Positions 53,775-62,807 are shown, counted from the first letter of the stretch. The stretch: DNA of 64,000 nucleotides from Chryseobacterium jejuense (GCF_017877355.1 NZ_JAGIPR010000002.1:62001-126000); one strand, 5' to 3'. Program-made: numbers and translations. The notes: generated by a model not told the origin, from the sequence alone.

Positions 53775-53782
53775 TAACTTTG
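53775..53782 (+). promoter_or_regulatory. -7 promoter element of lipA
   Basis: TAACTTTG matches TAnnTTTG, 20 bp before the ATG; a TTG at 53754-53756 gives an 18 bp spacing. Confidence 0.5.
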
Positions 53783-53802
53783 AACCTCAATTTGAGGAAT
53801 AA

Positions 53803-54669
53803 ATGGAAAATTTAGTTCAAGATACTACCGTTCAGAAACCAAAATGGATTCGTGTAAAACTTCCTACCGGAAAGAACTACAGAGAATTAAGGACTTTGGT
53901 TGATAAATATAAATTAAACACCATTTGCCAAAGCGGAAGCTGCCCGAATATGGGGGAGTGCTGGGGAGAAGGTACAGCAACATTCATGATTTTAGGAAAT
54001 ATCTGTACAAGAAGCTGTGGATTCTGTGGAGTAAAAACAGGAAAACCGCTTGATGTAAACTGGGATGAACCTGAAAAAGTGGCGCGTTCGATCAAATTAA
54101 TGAAGATCAAACATGCAGTTCTTACTTCTGTAGACCGTGATGATATTAAAGATATGGGATCTATCCTTTGGGCAGAAACTGTAAATGCTGTAAGAAGAAT
54201 CTCTCCGGGAACAACTATGGAAACCTTAATTCCGGATTTCCAGGGAATCACCAAACATATTGACAGATTGGTAGATGTTGCCCCGGAAGTAATTTCTCAC
54301 AACATGGAAACAGTAAAACGTTTAACCAGAGAGGTGAGAATTCAGGCAAAATATGAAAGAAGCCTTGAGGTTTTAAGATATCTGAAAGAAGCTGGGCAAA
54401 GAAGAACCAAAACAGGGGTGATGCTTGGTTTAGGTGAAACTAAAGATGAGGTTTTCCAGACAATCGAGGACATTAGAAATGCCAATGTAGATGTGATCAC
54501 TCTTGGACAATACCTGCAGCCCACTAAAAAACATCTTCCTGTAAAGAGATTCATTACTCCGGAAGAATTTGATGAACTGGGCGATTTTGCAAGAAGCTTA
54601 GGTTTCAGACATGTTGAAAGTTCACCTTTAGTAAGAAGTTCTTACCACGCAGAAAAACATATTCATTAA
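53803..54669 (+). CDS. lipA: Lipoyl synthase
   Basis: The 288 aa radical-SAM protein has the N-terminal Cys set [12 protein letters not shown] (auxiliary Fe-S cluster), the radical-[11 protein letters not shown] and the C-terminal RSSYHAE. Together these are the LipA signature. It inserts sulfur into octanoyl groups of lipoyl-carrying proteins. No lipB or lplA is beside it. A hairpin terminator follows. Confidence 0.97.
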   Translation: MENLVQDTTVQKPKWIRVKLPTGKNYRELRTLVDKYKLNTICQSGSCPNMGECWGEGTATFMILGNICTRSCGFCGVKTGKPLDVNWDEPEKVARSIKLMKIKHAVLTSVDRDDIKDMGSILWAETVNAVRRISPGTTMETLIPDFQGITKHIDRLVDVAPEVISHNMETVKRLTREVRIQAKYERSLEVLRYLKEAGQRRTKTGVMLGLGETKDEVFQTIEDIRNANVDVITLGQYLQPTKKHLPVKRFITPEEFDELGDFARSLGFRHVESSPLVRSSYHAEKHIH

Positions 54670-54676
54670 AATACAG

Positions 54677-54705
54677 ACCGCTCAGTAATGGGCGGTTTTT
54701 TTTTT
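54677..54705 (+). terminator. lipA terminator
   Basis: ACCGCTCA / TGGGCGGT stem (54677-54696, GTAA loop, one mismatch) plus a long T-run. Confidence 0.8.
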
Positions 54706-54820
54706 GATAGGAAGATAACAAATGATGAGAGATAATAGACGAATAGATAATAGATTTGGGAACATAGATTAGTACTTTTAAACTTTCTTAACTATTATCC
54801 ATAAGGAATGGCTTCCATCA

Positions 54821-54873
54821 TTCCCCTCCTCCGGAGGGGTGGCAAAAATTCAAAGCATTTTTGACGGGGTGGT
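54821..54873. repeat. Intergenic stem-loop repeat
   Basis: Two hairpins in a row: CCCCTCC-TCC-GGAGGGG (54823-54839) and AAAAAT...ATTTTT (54844-54862), followed by GACGGGGTGG. This GC-rich island in an AT-rich gap resembles a widespread intergenic repeat of flavobacteria. It lies in the 330 bp gap 54670-55000, which holds no gene. Confidence 0.55.
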
Positions 54874-54958
54874 TGATAACAATCCAATATCAAAATATCC
54901 CCAAACATCTGCGTCATTTGTAGGAAAAATAAAAAAACATCTAAGCTCGTAAAATGTA

Positions 54959-54983
54959 AATCTGCGTTATCAGCAAAATCTGC
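54959..54983 (-). repeat. GCAGAT-type repeat, second copy
   Basis: Inverted copy of 52866-52890 with 21 of 25 bases alike; a weaker partial copy lies at 54907-54924. Confidence 0.5.
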
Positions 54984-55000
54984 CGAGATAATACCAAAAA

Positions 55001-55900
55001 CTATTTGTTACAAGAAGATTCCCGGTTAATCACTCCAATCCGCCCATTAATTTCAATAGGCTTAAAATGCTTTTTCTTGAATTCTGAAGGAGTTTCTCCT
55101 GTATGCTGTTTAAACAGTTTATTAAAATAGGAAAGACTTTCAAATCCCACCTGAAAACAGACCTCAGTTACAGAAGAATCTTTCAACAAAAATATTTTAG
55201 CCTGGTTGATTCTGTAATTATTAACAAAATCTGTGAATGTCATATTAGTTTGCTTTTTAAAATAACGGCAGAAAGCAGGTGTGCTTAAACTGACAATCTG
55301 TGCGATCTCGTTTACATTAGGTTTTTTATCATGATTTTCGTGGATGTAATCGTAGATCGTTCCCATTCTGATTTTATCATTCAGGAACCATTTGATTCTT
55401 GTATCTTCCTTATTAAGCTCATGCACCTCTGTGGAATTGGCCAGAATCTGTAGGATTTCAATTAATCCCATTAATGATTCAAAAGAGTTTTTTTCCTTAA
55501 GAAGCTGAAGTTTTTTAACAACAATATTTTTGGTTTCGCCAGAGAAAGATAACCCGAGGTAAGAATATTCTAAAAGGTTTTTAATATTCTCAAATTCAGG
55601 AACAGGAATAATGATATCCTGAAGAAAATTTTCCCGTATTTGCAATACCAATTGTTTACATTCCGTCTGTATACCATAATCAAAATTAAGATGAGGAACA
55701 TTGGCGCCAATAAGAAGTAATTCACTGTCAGTAAAACCTGAAATATTTTTTCCCACATGTCGGATTCCGTTGGATGCTTCTACGTATACCAGTTCTATTT
55801 CAGGGTGATAATGCCAGAAAAAACAATTTTTCAGACTGGGAGCAAATACTTTGAAAGATTTACCCTTTTCAAACTCAATAGTCTCTTTCTGAATCTTCAT
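55001..55900 (-). CDS. AraC-family transcriptional regulator
   Basis: The 299 aa protein has an N-terminal cupin-type sensor (about 20-100: FFWHYHPEIELVYVE) and a C-terminal AraC HTH pair (about 200-285: NEIAQIVSLSTPAFCRYFKKQTN; SVTEVCFQVGFESLSYFNKLFKQHTG). It is divergently transcribed from the MFS transporter gene 177 bp away and probably controls it. The ligand is likely a small sugar or aromatic compound; unknown. Confidence 0.9.
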   Translation of the reverse strand: MKIQKETIEFEKGKSFKVFAPSLKNCFFWHYHPEIELVYVEASNGIRHVGKNISGFTDSELLLIGANVPHLNFDYGIQTECKQLVLQIRENFLQDIIIPVPEFENIKNLLEYSYLGLSFSGETKNIVVKKLQLLKEKNSFESLMGLIEILQILANSTEVHELNKEDTRIKWFLNDKIRMGTIYDYIHENHDKKPNVNEIAQIVSLSTPAFCRYFKKQTNMTFTDFVNNYRINQAKIFLLKDSSVTEVCFQVGFESLSYFNKLFKQHTGETPSEFKKKHFKPIEINGRIGVINRESSCNK

Positions 55901-56077
55901 TTTGTTCTGTTTTGATTGTTTGTAGATCTAAAATTAAGTAAAAAGGTTAATATGGAGCAAGTTTTTATCATTCAAAGAGGTGTGAAATTCAATCTTTCTT
56001 TCGAATTTTGCACTTTCAAAAATAAAGATGGCTCACCATTTTTAATTTCAATACATTAATTCAGAAAAGAACATACA

Positions 56078-57280
56078 ATGAAGATTGATAAAAGGATAAT
56101 ACCGCTGGCGATTGGCGGATTGGGAATAGGAACTACGGAGTTTACCGTTATGGGGTTATTGCCGGATATCGCAAAAACCCTAGAAATCACAATTCCACAA
56201 GCAGGACATCTTATTGCTGCTTATGCAATGGGAGTGGTAATCGGAGCACCCATTCTTATAGGATACTCGGTAAAGTATCCACCTAAAAAAGTACTGATTG
56301 CTTTTATGATTCTGTTTACTTTATTTAACGGGCTTTCTGCTATTGCTCCTAATTATGGAACGATGTTAATCATCAGATTTATGTCTGGACTTCCTCACGG
56401 AGCTTTTTTCGGAGTAGGAACTGTAGTAGCCGCTAAAATGGGTGGAAAAGGGAAAGAGGCATTTTATATATCAATGATGTTTACAGGACTCACGGTAGCC
56501 AATCTGGTGATGGTTCCTTTGGTGACCTATATTGGACATACTTTCCATTGGCGATTATATTTTGCTATTGTCGCTTTAATTGGTGTTTTCGCTCTATTAT
56601 TTTTAAAATTATGGCTGCCAGCAATTGAGGCTAATCAAAATACCCATTTCATGGATGAGTTAAAATTCCTGAAAAAGAAGCAGTCGTGGCTTGTATTGGC
56701 TATTACAGCGATTGGATTTGGAGGTCTTTTTACATGGTTGAGCTATATCACGCCTCTAATGACTGTTATTTCCGGAGTTGAAAGCAGTCAGATGGCCTAT
56801 GTAATGGTTCTTGCCGGGGCCGGTATGGTGGTAGGTAACCTTGCGGGAGGAATTATTTCAGATAAATTAGGACCTGAGAAAACCTGTGCACTTCTGATCT
56901 TTTTAATGATGATCTCACTGGTAGGAGTGTTTTTGCTTTCAGAACATCAAAATATCGCTTTCTTATTGACTTTCATGTGTGGAGCTTTATCCATGTCAAT
57001 TGCTGCACCCATTAATATTATGATGATGAAAGCAGCCCCGAAAAGTGAAATGATGGCCGCAGCTTTTATGCAGGCAGGATTTAATATTGCGAATGCAATG
57101 GGTGCTTTTTTTGGTGGAATTCCTTTGGAATATGGATTGCCGTTCAACTACCCATCGTTAGTAGGAGTAGGAATGACCTTTATCGGATTTGTAATCAGTG
57201 TAAGATATATGTACCTGTATGGTTCACAAACAGCAAATGAAGAAAAAGCGGTTTCAGAAGGTGTTTCGTGTGATAAATAG
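56078..57280 (+). CDS. MFS efflux transporter (AraJ-like)
   Basis: The 400 aa protein has 12 hydrophobic helices and the N-terminal GGLGIGTTEFTVMGLLPDIA segment typical of the AraJ/drug:H+ antiporter-1 group, plus PHGAFFGVGTVVA. It is divergent from an AraC-type regulator. It probably exports a small molecule across the inner membrane; the substrate is not known. Confidence 0.9.
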   Translation: MKIDKRIIPLAIGGLGIGTTEFTVMGLLPDIAKTLEITIPQAGHLIAAYAMGVVIGAPILIGYSVKYPPKKVLIAFMILFTLFNGLSAIAPNYGTMLIIRFMSGLPHGAFFGVGTVVAAKMGGKGKEAFYISMMFTGLTVANLVMVPLVTYIGHTFHWRLYFAIVALIGVFALLFLKLWLPAIEANQNTHFMDELKFLKKKQSWLVLAITAIGFGGLFTWLSYITPLMTVISGVESSQMAYVMVLAGAGMVVGNLAGGIISDKLGPEKTCALLIFLMMISLVGVFLLSEHQNIAFLLTFMCGALSMSIAAPINIMMMKAAPKSEMMAAAFMQAGFNIANAMGAFFGGIPLEYGLPFNYPSLVGVGMTFIGFVISVRYMYLYGSQTANEEKAVSEGVSCDK

Positions 57281-57351
57281 AAACTCATACCTATAAAAAC
57301 CAAGCATAGATTATAGAAAATCTTATCTGTGAGAATATCCATAATTAAACA

Positions 57352-57402
57352 TAAAAAAGGCTGTCCCAACGTTAAAAATAGACTTTTGAGACAGCTTTTT
57401 AA
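57352..57402 (+). terminator. Terminator after the MFS gene
   Basis: Left arm with GGCTGTC (57359-57365) pairs with GACAGC near 57390-57395 across a long loop, flanked by A-run and T-run. The loop is large, so strength is uncertain. Confidence 0.45.
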
Positions 57403-57424
57403 ATTAATACATTATTTTGTCAGA

Positions 57425-57769
57425 CTAGAATTTAAAAACACAGCCGCAAACGCTCATTTTGCTTTCTACAACTGTTGTCCATTGTCCGTTCCATGTACCG
57501 CCATAGGATGCACAGATAGCAGGACAGATTTCTTTAGCATCTTCGTTGTTCCAGATAGGTCCGGCTAAAACGTCTAGCGTATATTCTGTGCTGCCTGTTG
57601 GTTGAGTGTTTAATTCAACTTCTATAACGCTCATTTGTCCTTCTACAATGGTAGTCCATTGTCCAGTAAACTTTCCTAAGTGTGCCGCAGCAATACGTGG
57701 TCCTAATTTTTGGGCTTCGTCGTTGCTCCAAAGTGGTCCTGCAATAATGTTGGTTTTGAATGTTGACAT
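57425..57769 (-). CDS. MVL-type mannan-binding lectin
   Basis: The 114 aa protein is two similar units: AGPLWSNDEAQ...GKFTGQWTTIVEGQMSV and AGPIWNNEDAK...GTWNGQWTTVVESKMSV. This two-repeat layout and the size match Microcystis viridis lectin (MVL, 113 aa), which binds the Man-alpha-GlcNAc2 core of high-mannose glycans. Start chosen at ATG 57769 (MSTFKTN); the longer frame would begin in the promoter region. The second repeat has extra Cys (EICPAIC; SVCGC) absent from the first. No signal peptide, so it is cytosolic as MVL is. A TACATTTG box sits upstream (57798-57805). Confidence 0.85.
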   Translation of the reverse strand: MSTFKTNIIAGPLWSNDEAQKLGPRIAAAHLGKFTGQWTTIVEGQMSVIEVELNTQPTGSTEYTLDVLAGPIWNNEDAKEICPAICASYGGTWNGQWTTVVESKMSVCGCVFKF

Positions 57770-57794
57770 GGTATAAATTTTTAGTTGGTTAATA

Positions 57795-57808
57795 TTACAA
57801 ATGTAATC
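57795..57808 (-). promoter_or_regulatory. Promoter of the lectin gene with a small palindrome
   Basis: Minus-strand TACATTTG (57798-57805) lies within the dyad ATTAC-AAAT-GTAAT (57795-57808), 28 bp upstream of the start. The overlap could make the -7 region a repressor target. Confidence 0.4.
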
Positions 57809-57893
57809 ACCATTTTGGGATATAATTACAGTATAATGTACCAAATTTATTATTAGGTGTTTTTACGTATCTGTTTGATATTGATTGTTATAT

Positions 57894-57929
57894 AATGAAA
57901 AAGACTGCCTTTTAAGACAGTCTTTCATT
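57894..57929 (-). terminator. Terminator of the STAS-like gene
   Basis: AATGAAAAAGACTG (57894-57907) pairs with CAGTCTTTCATT (57918-57929) with a small bulge; it follows the minus-strand gene ending at 57945. Confidence 0.65.
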
Positions 57930-57944
57930 GTTTTGTAAGGTTGA

Positions 57945-58325
57945 TTAAACTTCCACCTCATTGCCATTTTTGCACCAATAAAGCGCATTGTATAAATTTT
58001 CTTTTGGAAAAGATTTAAACTCTCCCGGCATCAGAACACTGAAAATATCTGTAAAGTCCTGTATTGCTTTTTTATCTGTAACAATAGCGGTCCGATTCCA
58101 TTTTGCAAGATTTTTTATTCCCAGCAAGAGGTCTTCAAGCCATGCTCCCATGGTAAACTTATCCAGATCGGTATCCAAATACAGTAAGTAATTCAGCTCA
58201 CCAAATTGGTCTACTTTCTCTTTCACACGCGGAATTACCAGTTTTTCAAAATCTTCTTTCGTCACTTCCCCGGTTGCACTGAATGCCGCAACATTCTCCG
58301 GAGCTTCTGGAATAATTGTTATCAT
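57945..58325 (-). CDS. STAS/SpoIIAA-like protein
   Basis: The 126 aa protein (start ATG 58325, MITIIPEAPENVAAF) has the pattern GEVTKEDFEKLVIP, LNYLLYLDTDLDKF and TAIVTDKKAIQDF, matching the SpoIIAA-like (STAS) family. No phospho-acceptor Ser can be assigned with confidence. It is divergent from the FAD oxidoreductase gene across a 116 bp gap that holds a perfect palindrome. Confidence 0.75.
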   Translation of the reverse strand: MITIIPEAPENVAAFSATGEVTKEDFEKLVIPRVKEKVDQFGELNYLLYLDTDLDKFTMGAWLEDLLLGIKNLAKWNRTAIVTDKKAIQDFTDIFSVLMPGEFKSFPKENLYNALYWCKNGNEVEV

Positions 58326-58410
58326 AGTAAATATTTTATGATGGTTGGAATTTAATAAAGCAACAATAATTAAACCATACATTCATCAAAAATTGTTAAA
58401 ACAGGTATAA

Positions 58411-58443
58411 ATATTGTTATTTTTAATATAAAAATAACAATAT
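58411..58443. promoter_or_regulatory. Perfect 33 bp palindrome over the oxidoreductase start
   Basis: Arms of 15 bp (58411-58425 and 58429-58443) pair without mismatch around a 3 bp centre (ATA). The second arm ends within the ATG of the FAD oxidoreductase gene at 58442. It can be an operator for a dimeric regulator or, as RNA, a hairpin over the start codon. Confidence 0.7.
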
Positions 58444-59647
58444 GGATCTCAAATCAAATGAACCTTTTTGGCTTTTAAAAAACGGACTGATTGCTACGTA
58501 TCCTTCTTTAAAATCAGATGAAAACTGTGATGTCTTAATCATAGGCGGCGGAATTACAGGAAGTCTTATTGCCCATCAAATGGTAAAGGACGGCTATGAA
58601 ACAATCCTCATTGATAAACGCGAGCTTTGTAATGGAAGTACCTCTGCCACCACTTCAATGCTGCAGTACGAAATAGATGTTCCTCTTTATGAATTAATAG
58701 GAAAAATAGGAAAAAAAGGAGCTGTTTCAAGTTATAAAGCTTGTTCAGATGCCATAGATATTCTTGAAACACTTGTAAGAAAAATACATTCCAATGCGGG
58801 ATTCAAACGTAAAAAATCATTGTATTTTGCTTCGAAAAAGAAAGATACCGAATGGTTAAAGAAAGAATATGAAGCCAGAAAAAATGTTGGATTTGAAGTT
58901 CAATGGCTCAATGCAGATCAGGTTCTGGAGAGATTTGGATTTGAAAATACCTATGGTGGTATCTTATCAAAACAAGGAGCCAGTATTGACGCCTTTCAGC
59001 TTGCCCATGAACTGTGTAAACATAATGTAAGAAAAGGATTGAAAATCTTTGACAAAACTGAAATGGTAGAAGTAGAGTATCACAAAGGCTTCAATATTGC
59101 TAAAGTTGATAATGGTTTTCAAATCAGAGCAAAGAAAATAATTTATTGTATCGGCTATGAAAGCAAAACTTTACTGAAAGAGAATTTCGTTAATCTGAAA
59201 AGTACTTATGCTGTGGTTTCCGAAGTAGATCATGACAAATTTAAAAATATAACCAGTACTTTAGTCTGGAATACCGATGATCCTTACCTCTATATGCGGA
59301 CTACAGATGATGGCAGATTATTGATAGGTGGTGGAGATGAAGATTTTTATGGTGCTGAGAAAAGGGATGTGATTCTCAACAAAAAAGAAAAAGAAATTAT
59401 AAAGAATTTAAAAAAGATAAAACCTGATTATCATTTCTATCCAGATTTTGTGTGGGCTGGAACTTTTGGAGAAACAAAAGACGGACTTCCCTATATTGGA
59501 GAACATCCAAAATTCAAAAATTCTTACTTTGTATTGGGCTTTGGTGGAAACGGAATTACCTTTTCAGTAACCGGAATGGAAATGGCTTCTTTGTTTATGA
59601 AGGGAAAAAAACATCCATTGTCTCAATATTTCAAATTTGGACGATAG
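58442..59647 (+). CDS. FAD-dependent oxidoreductase (DAO family)
   Basis: The 401 aa protein has the Rossmann FAD motif DVLIIGGGITGSLIAHQM, DKRELCNGSTSATTSML and the C-terminal GLPYIGEHP/FGGNGITFS of the D-amino-acid-oxidase superfamily. It is similar in size to glycine or related oxidases. No signal peptide. The start region lies under a perfect palindrome. Substrate unknown. Confidence 0.9.
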   Translation: MDLKSNEPFWLLKNGLIATYPSLKSDENCDVLIIGGGITGSLIAHQMVKDGYETILIDKRELCNGSTSATTSMLQYEIDVPLYELIGKIGKKGAVSSYKACSDAIDILETLVRKIHSNAGFKRKKSLYFASKKKDTEWLKKEYEARKNVGFEVQWLNADQVLERFGFENTYGGILSKQGASIDAFQLAHELCKHNVRKGLKIFDKTEMVEVEYHKGFNIAKVDNGFQIRAKKIIYCIGYESKTLLKENFVNLKSTYAVVSEVDHDKFKNITSTLVWNTDDPYLYMRTTDDGRLLIGGGDEDFYGAEKRDVILNKKEKEIIKNLKKIKPDYHFYPDFVWAGTFGETKDGLPYIGEHPKFKNSYFVLGFGGNGITFSVTGMEMASLFMKGKKHPLSQYFKFGR

Positions 59648-59686
59648 AACATTCTTTAATCATGAAAAAATACAAATAATGTATAT

Positions 59687-59744
59687 AAATAAGTACACTT
59701 AAGCAGAAAAACAAAGGTTTTCAAAACTTAAGTGTACTTTATTT
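59687..59744. terminator. Bidirectional terminator
   Basis: Arms 59687-59703 and 59727-59744 share AAGTACACTTAAG and its complement (one bulge), A-run before and T-run after, between convergent genes. Confidence 0.75.
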
Positions 59745-59789
59745 TACAAGGTTTACTTTAAGTGTTAACCCTTCTTGTATTGAGCTTTT

Positions 59790-60977
59790 TTATAAGCTAT
59801 ATCCATTTTTCTTTGCGAGTTCTTGTATAGAACTTTCAATGGCTTTTCCAAGATCATCAGAATCATTACTTCCTCTTTTTTTCATCTCATTATCAATGTA
59901 GGTCTGACGCTTTTTAGAGAGTTCTTCAATTTCTCTTTGAATTTTTTCACGCTCTGCTGATTTTATAGACACTGCTTTTTTTATTTCCTCCTTGCTTTTT
60001 CCTTTCAGTTCATCAGGAAGTTCACTTGCTTTCATATTGGCAATAAAGCTGTCATCTTTTTCTGCTTTGTCTATCAGGTCCCAATGCTCATTTTTGTAAG
60101 CATTCTTTTTAGACTTGGAAACCGTTCTTTCGACCAGATTAGAAACAGATTGTACTTCTGCGTTTTTATCCTGAGTAATTTGCTTCATCTTATATTCAGA
60201 ACCACGATTTCCATAGTAAATATAGGTATCATTCAGTTTGGTGTTACATTCCGAAATCCTGATGTCATACGGCGTTTCAATATAGATCACCTTTTTATCA
60301 CTGTCGATATTAAAATATTTTCCACCTCCTGTTGTTGCGCCATTCTGCCAGAAGCCCTGAATTCCTTCTTCCCGGCTTCCGCAGTAAATGGTATTGGTAT
60401 AAATATTTTTATTTTTTGCTTTTGAGATGACTTCTTTATAGTCAATTCTTCCTTGGTTGAAAGGCTCATTACCCGCAATATAAATCAGTTTCATACTTTT
60501 CTCATTACCATCCCAGTTCAGATTGGCAGAGGCATCCCGGATGACAGCCCCACAATATTCACTTCCGCCATTAGTTCTTAAAGCAAATAATTTTTCAGAA
60601 ACAAGATCAAGGTCCTGAGTAAGAGGAGTAACCTGACGAATATAGTTTTCATCCCGGATTCCGTCGTTTCCATATTCATAAAGGGCAATTTCAACTTGTG
60701 GAGTCTGGCCGTTATACTTTAATGTGGTTAATGTATTAACGATGTTCCAGAGTCTAGATTTTGCTTGGTCAATTAATCCGTCCATACTATTGGAAGTATC
60801 AAGTAAAAGAGCTACCTGGATTTTATTGTCCTTTGATATTGTGTTTACAGGGGATACGGAAGCATTTTGTACCGTTAACTCGGTATTTTTTGGATCACTT
60901 TTCGAGCAGCTGATGGCCGGATTGGTACCAGAGTTTAAAAAAGCTGCTGCAATGGCTAAGATTTTTAAAGTTGTCAT
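59790..60977 (-). CDS. VWA-domain lipoprotein
   Basis: The 395 aa protein (start ATG 60977) has a lipoprotein-type signal (MTTLKILAIAAAF...ISCSKSD) and a von Willebrand A domain with MIDAS DTSNSMDG (about 60) and later acidic residues. A C-terminal half with Lys-rich coiled-coil segments follows. A longer frame from 61130 exists but overlaps the upstream MuiA gene. It starts 16 bp after the MuiA-family stop, so they are one operon. VWA proteins of this kind often partner envelope or stress proteins. Confidence 0.85.
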   Translation of the reverse strand: MTTLKILAIAAAFLNSGTNPAISCSKSDPKNTELTVQNASVSPVNTISKDNKIQVALLLDTSNSMDGLIDQAKSRLWNIVNTLTTLKYNGQTPQVEIALYEYGNDGIRDENYIRQVTPLTQDLDLVSEKLFALRTNGGSEYCGAVIRDASANLNWDGNEKSMKLIYIAGNEPFNQGRIDYKEVISKAKNKNIYTNTIYCGSREEGIQGFWQNGATTGGGKYFNIDSDKKVIYIETPYDIRISECNTKLNDTYIYYGNRGSEYKMKQITQDKNAEVQSVSNLVERTVSKSKKNAYKNEHWDLIDKAEKDDSFIANMKASELPDELKGKSKEEIKKAVSIKSAEREKIQREIEELSKKRQTYIDNEMKKRGSNDSDDLGKAIESSIQELAKKNGYSL

Positions 60978-60993
60978 ATGATTATTTTTTAGG

Positions 60994-62592
60994 TTATCTG
61001 CTGTAATATTGGACCTGCATATCTCTTGGATACTTAACTTCATAAGAGAAGTTGATCTTTTCAGAACCTCCGGAACTGATGTTTTTGTTCCAAAGGATAC
61101 TTCCTGTTTTTTCATCAAGACTTCCCCCACCAGTTTCTATAGCTTTCACTGAAATTTTAGAGTTTTCACTGATAGGAAGCTGATCTAGCACTTCCAGTTC
61201 TATACTTTCTTTGGTATTGTTTCTGATGCTGATCTGGTAGGCTTCAGATTCCCATTTATTGGAGTTCATCGGTTTCTGAGACGCTTTATCTTCCAGTTTG
61301 ATTCTTTTTACTGTGATTCTTTCCTCCACACCAAGAGAAATCGGGAACTCATCTTTTACATAATTGCTGGTAATATTGGTTTTTCCAATATAATTATCTT
61401 CAAAATAGATGTTCGCTTCGCCATTAATCAGGTTGAGGTTCTGCCAGTTTTTTACAAAAGCTATCAGAAATACCTGATTGTTAAGTTTGGGAACTGTATG
61501 GTATTTGTAGGTGGCATCAATCTGTTTTTTATCCAGAATGACGTATTGTTCTTTTTCCTGACTTAGAATTGTTTGGTTGTAATTCAGTTCATAGAGCACA
61601 TTCATTTGGTTATCAGAAACCGAAGCAATTGGGATCTGGCCTGGTTTTGCAGTGATGTCCTGTCTCATTTGGTAAACATTCATCAGTGCGGATTCTTTTT
61701 TAGACTTGTAATCGGCAACTTCGAGTATTGGATTATGAATCGTATATTCTGAAATATACAATGGAGAAAGAATAGGTCTGTCCTGATTGTATGATGGTCT
61801 GTAAGTGGATACAAACAATTTTATATTTTTCCAATCCTGTCCTGTTTTTTGGTAGATCTTGCCTTTATAAATCATTTCAAGAGGCTTCTTTACAGATTCG
61901 GCACGAAGATCATAAGAAGGTATCCATCCAGCATCGGAAACGATATAGCTGACCCCCAGATTCAGGCTGGTATCATTATCCGCAAGAATTTCAAGTAACA
62001 ATTCTTTTCTGTTGGTGTTTTTATGAGTTTGTTCCTCATCAGATTGCTTATTTAGCTTTGCAATGCTCTCATCCAGTGTTGTTTTCTGCTCATTCAGTAC
62101 AAAGACCTGATTATCAATTTCCAGCATTCTTTTCCTGTAAAATTCTGTAAGCTTAATCAGTTGTTCCTGCGGAGTAGATTTATCATTGGTAGATACTTTT
62201 AAATTATCATTGATGATATTCTGTTCTCCGGTAAGGTTTTTAATCTGAATACTTAATAGGTTTACCTGTCTCTGAAGCTTTTTTCTTTCATCAGCCAGTT
62301 TTTTTTCACCATCAGAAAGCTGATCTTCCTTCAAAAAATTACTTTGCGGAGTGATGGATAGGAGAGTGGTATTTTTTTCAAGATTGATTTTATAGGTATT
62401 TTCATCCAGATTGTTAGGTAGATTGACAATTCTTACCATATTTCGCCCCTTTTGAAGATTGACATTAGTATTTCCGAAAACTTTTGCTCCCTGAAGAAAT
62501 ACCGTAGCCTGCTTTACTTCAATTTCCTTCTTGATTTCCTGTGCCTTGAAGAAAACTACTGAAAATATTGTGATTAAAAGATAGCGTTTCAT
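60994..62592 (-). CDS. MuiA-family protein (DUF4139/DUF4140)
   Basis: The 532 aa protein has a signal peptide (about 1-17), an N-terminal DUF4140 region (QATVFLQGAKVFGNTNV), a long coiled coil (about 90-195) and a C-terminal DUF4139 beta domain (VSDAGWIPSYDLRAE, YKGKIYQKTGQDW, VLDQLPISEN, NFSYEVKYP). This is the mucoidy-inhibitor MuiA family. It is the first gene of an operon with the VWA lipoprotein, and has the ACTTGGTGA direct repeat 60-89 bp upstream of its start. Confidence 0.88.
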   Translation of the reverse strand: MKRYLLITIFSVVFFKAQEIKKEIEVKQATVFLQGAKVFGNTNVNLQKGRNMVRIVNLPNNLDENTYKINLEKNTTLLSITPQSNFLKEDQLSDGEKKLADERKKLQRQVNLLSIQIKNLTGEQNIINDNLKVSTNDKSTPQEQLIKLTEFYRKRMLEIDNQVFVLNEQKTTLDESIAKLNKQSDEEQTHKNTNRKELLLEILADNDTSLNLGVSYIVSDAGWIPSYDLRAESVKKPLEMIYKGKIYQKTGQDWKNIKLFVSTYRPSYNQDRPILSPLYISEYTIHNPILEVADYKSKKESALMNVYQMRQDITAKPGQIPIASVSDNQMNVLYELNYNQTILSQEKEQYVILDKKQIDATYKYHTVPKLNNQVFLIAFVKNWQNLNLINGEANIYFEDNYIGKTNITSNYVKDEFPISLGVEERITVKRIKLEDKASQKPMNSNKWESEAYQISIRNNTKESIELEVLDQLPISENSKISVKAIETGGGSLDEKTGSILWNKNISSGGSEKINFSYEVKYPRDMQVQYYSR

Positions 62593-62616
62593 CGTTTATT
62601 ATTTTAAATTATGAAG

Positions 62617-62624
62617 TAAAATTA
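62617..62624 (-). promoter_or_regulatory. -7-like element of the MuiA operon
   Basis: Minus-strand TAATTTTA, one base off TAnnTTTG, 27 bp from the direct repeat at 62652. The SIMPL gene has the same box at the same distance. Confidence 0.45.
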
Positions 62625-62651
62625 CCCGTATTTAAACCTGAAATTGGGGAT

Positions 62652-62681
62652 ACTTGGTGAAGAGAGGCTTTCACTTGGTGA
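62652..62681. promoter_or_regulatory. Direct repeat, copy 1 (ACTTGGTGA-N12-ACTTGGTGA)
   Basis: Two identical 9-mers at 62652-62660 and 62673-62681, 21 bp apart, upstream of the MuiA/VWA operon. The second lies in a near palindrome TTCACTTGGTGAA. Confidence 0.7.
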
Positions 62682-62767
62682 ATGGCTAACCACATATTTT
62701 TATTCTTTTTTGCCACGAATACCTTTTGTAAATCTAAAGGCATTCGTGGCCCAACAAAAACAAAAAA

Positions 62768-62789
62768 GGCTGCCAAAAATATGGCAACC
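62768..62789 (-). terminator. Terminator of the SIMPL gene
   Basis: GGCTGCCA (62768-62775) pairs with TGGCAACC (62782-62789, one mismatch); on the minus strand a T-rich run follows. Confidence 0.65.
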
Positions 62790-62807
62790 TCTCTTAAATC
62801 TGTTATT

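Noticed and set aside
53796..53802. Shine-Dalgarno-like GAGGAATAA before lipA
   Set aside because: It could be a ribosome site, but it is part of the small palindrome CTCAATTTGAG and neighbours lack such sites, so no claim is made.
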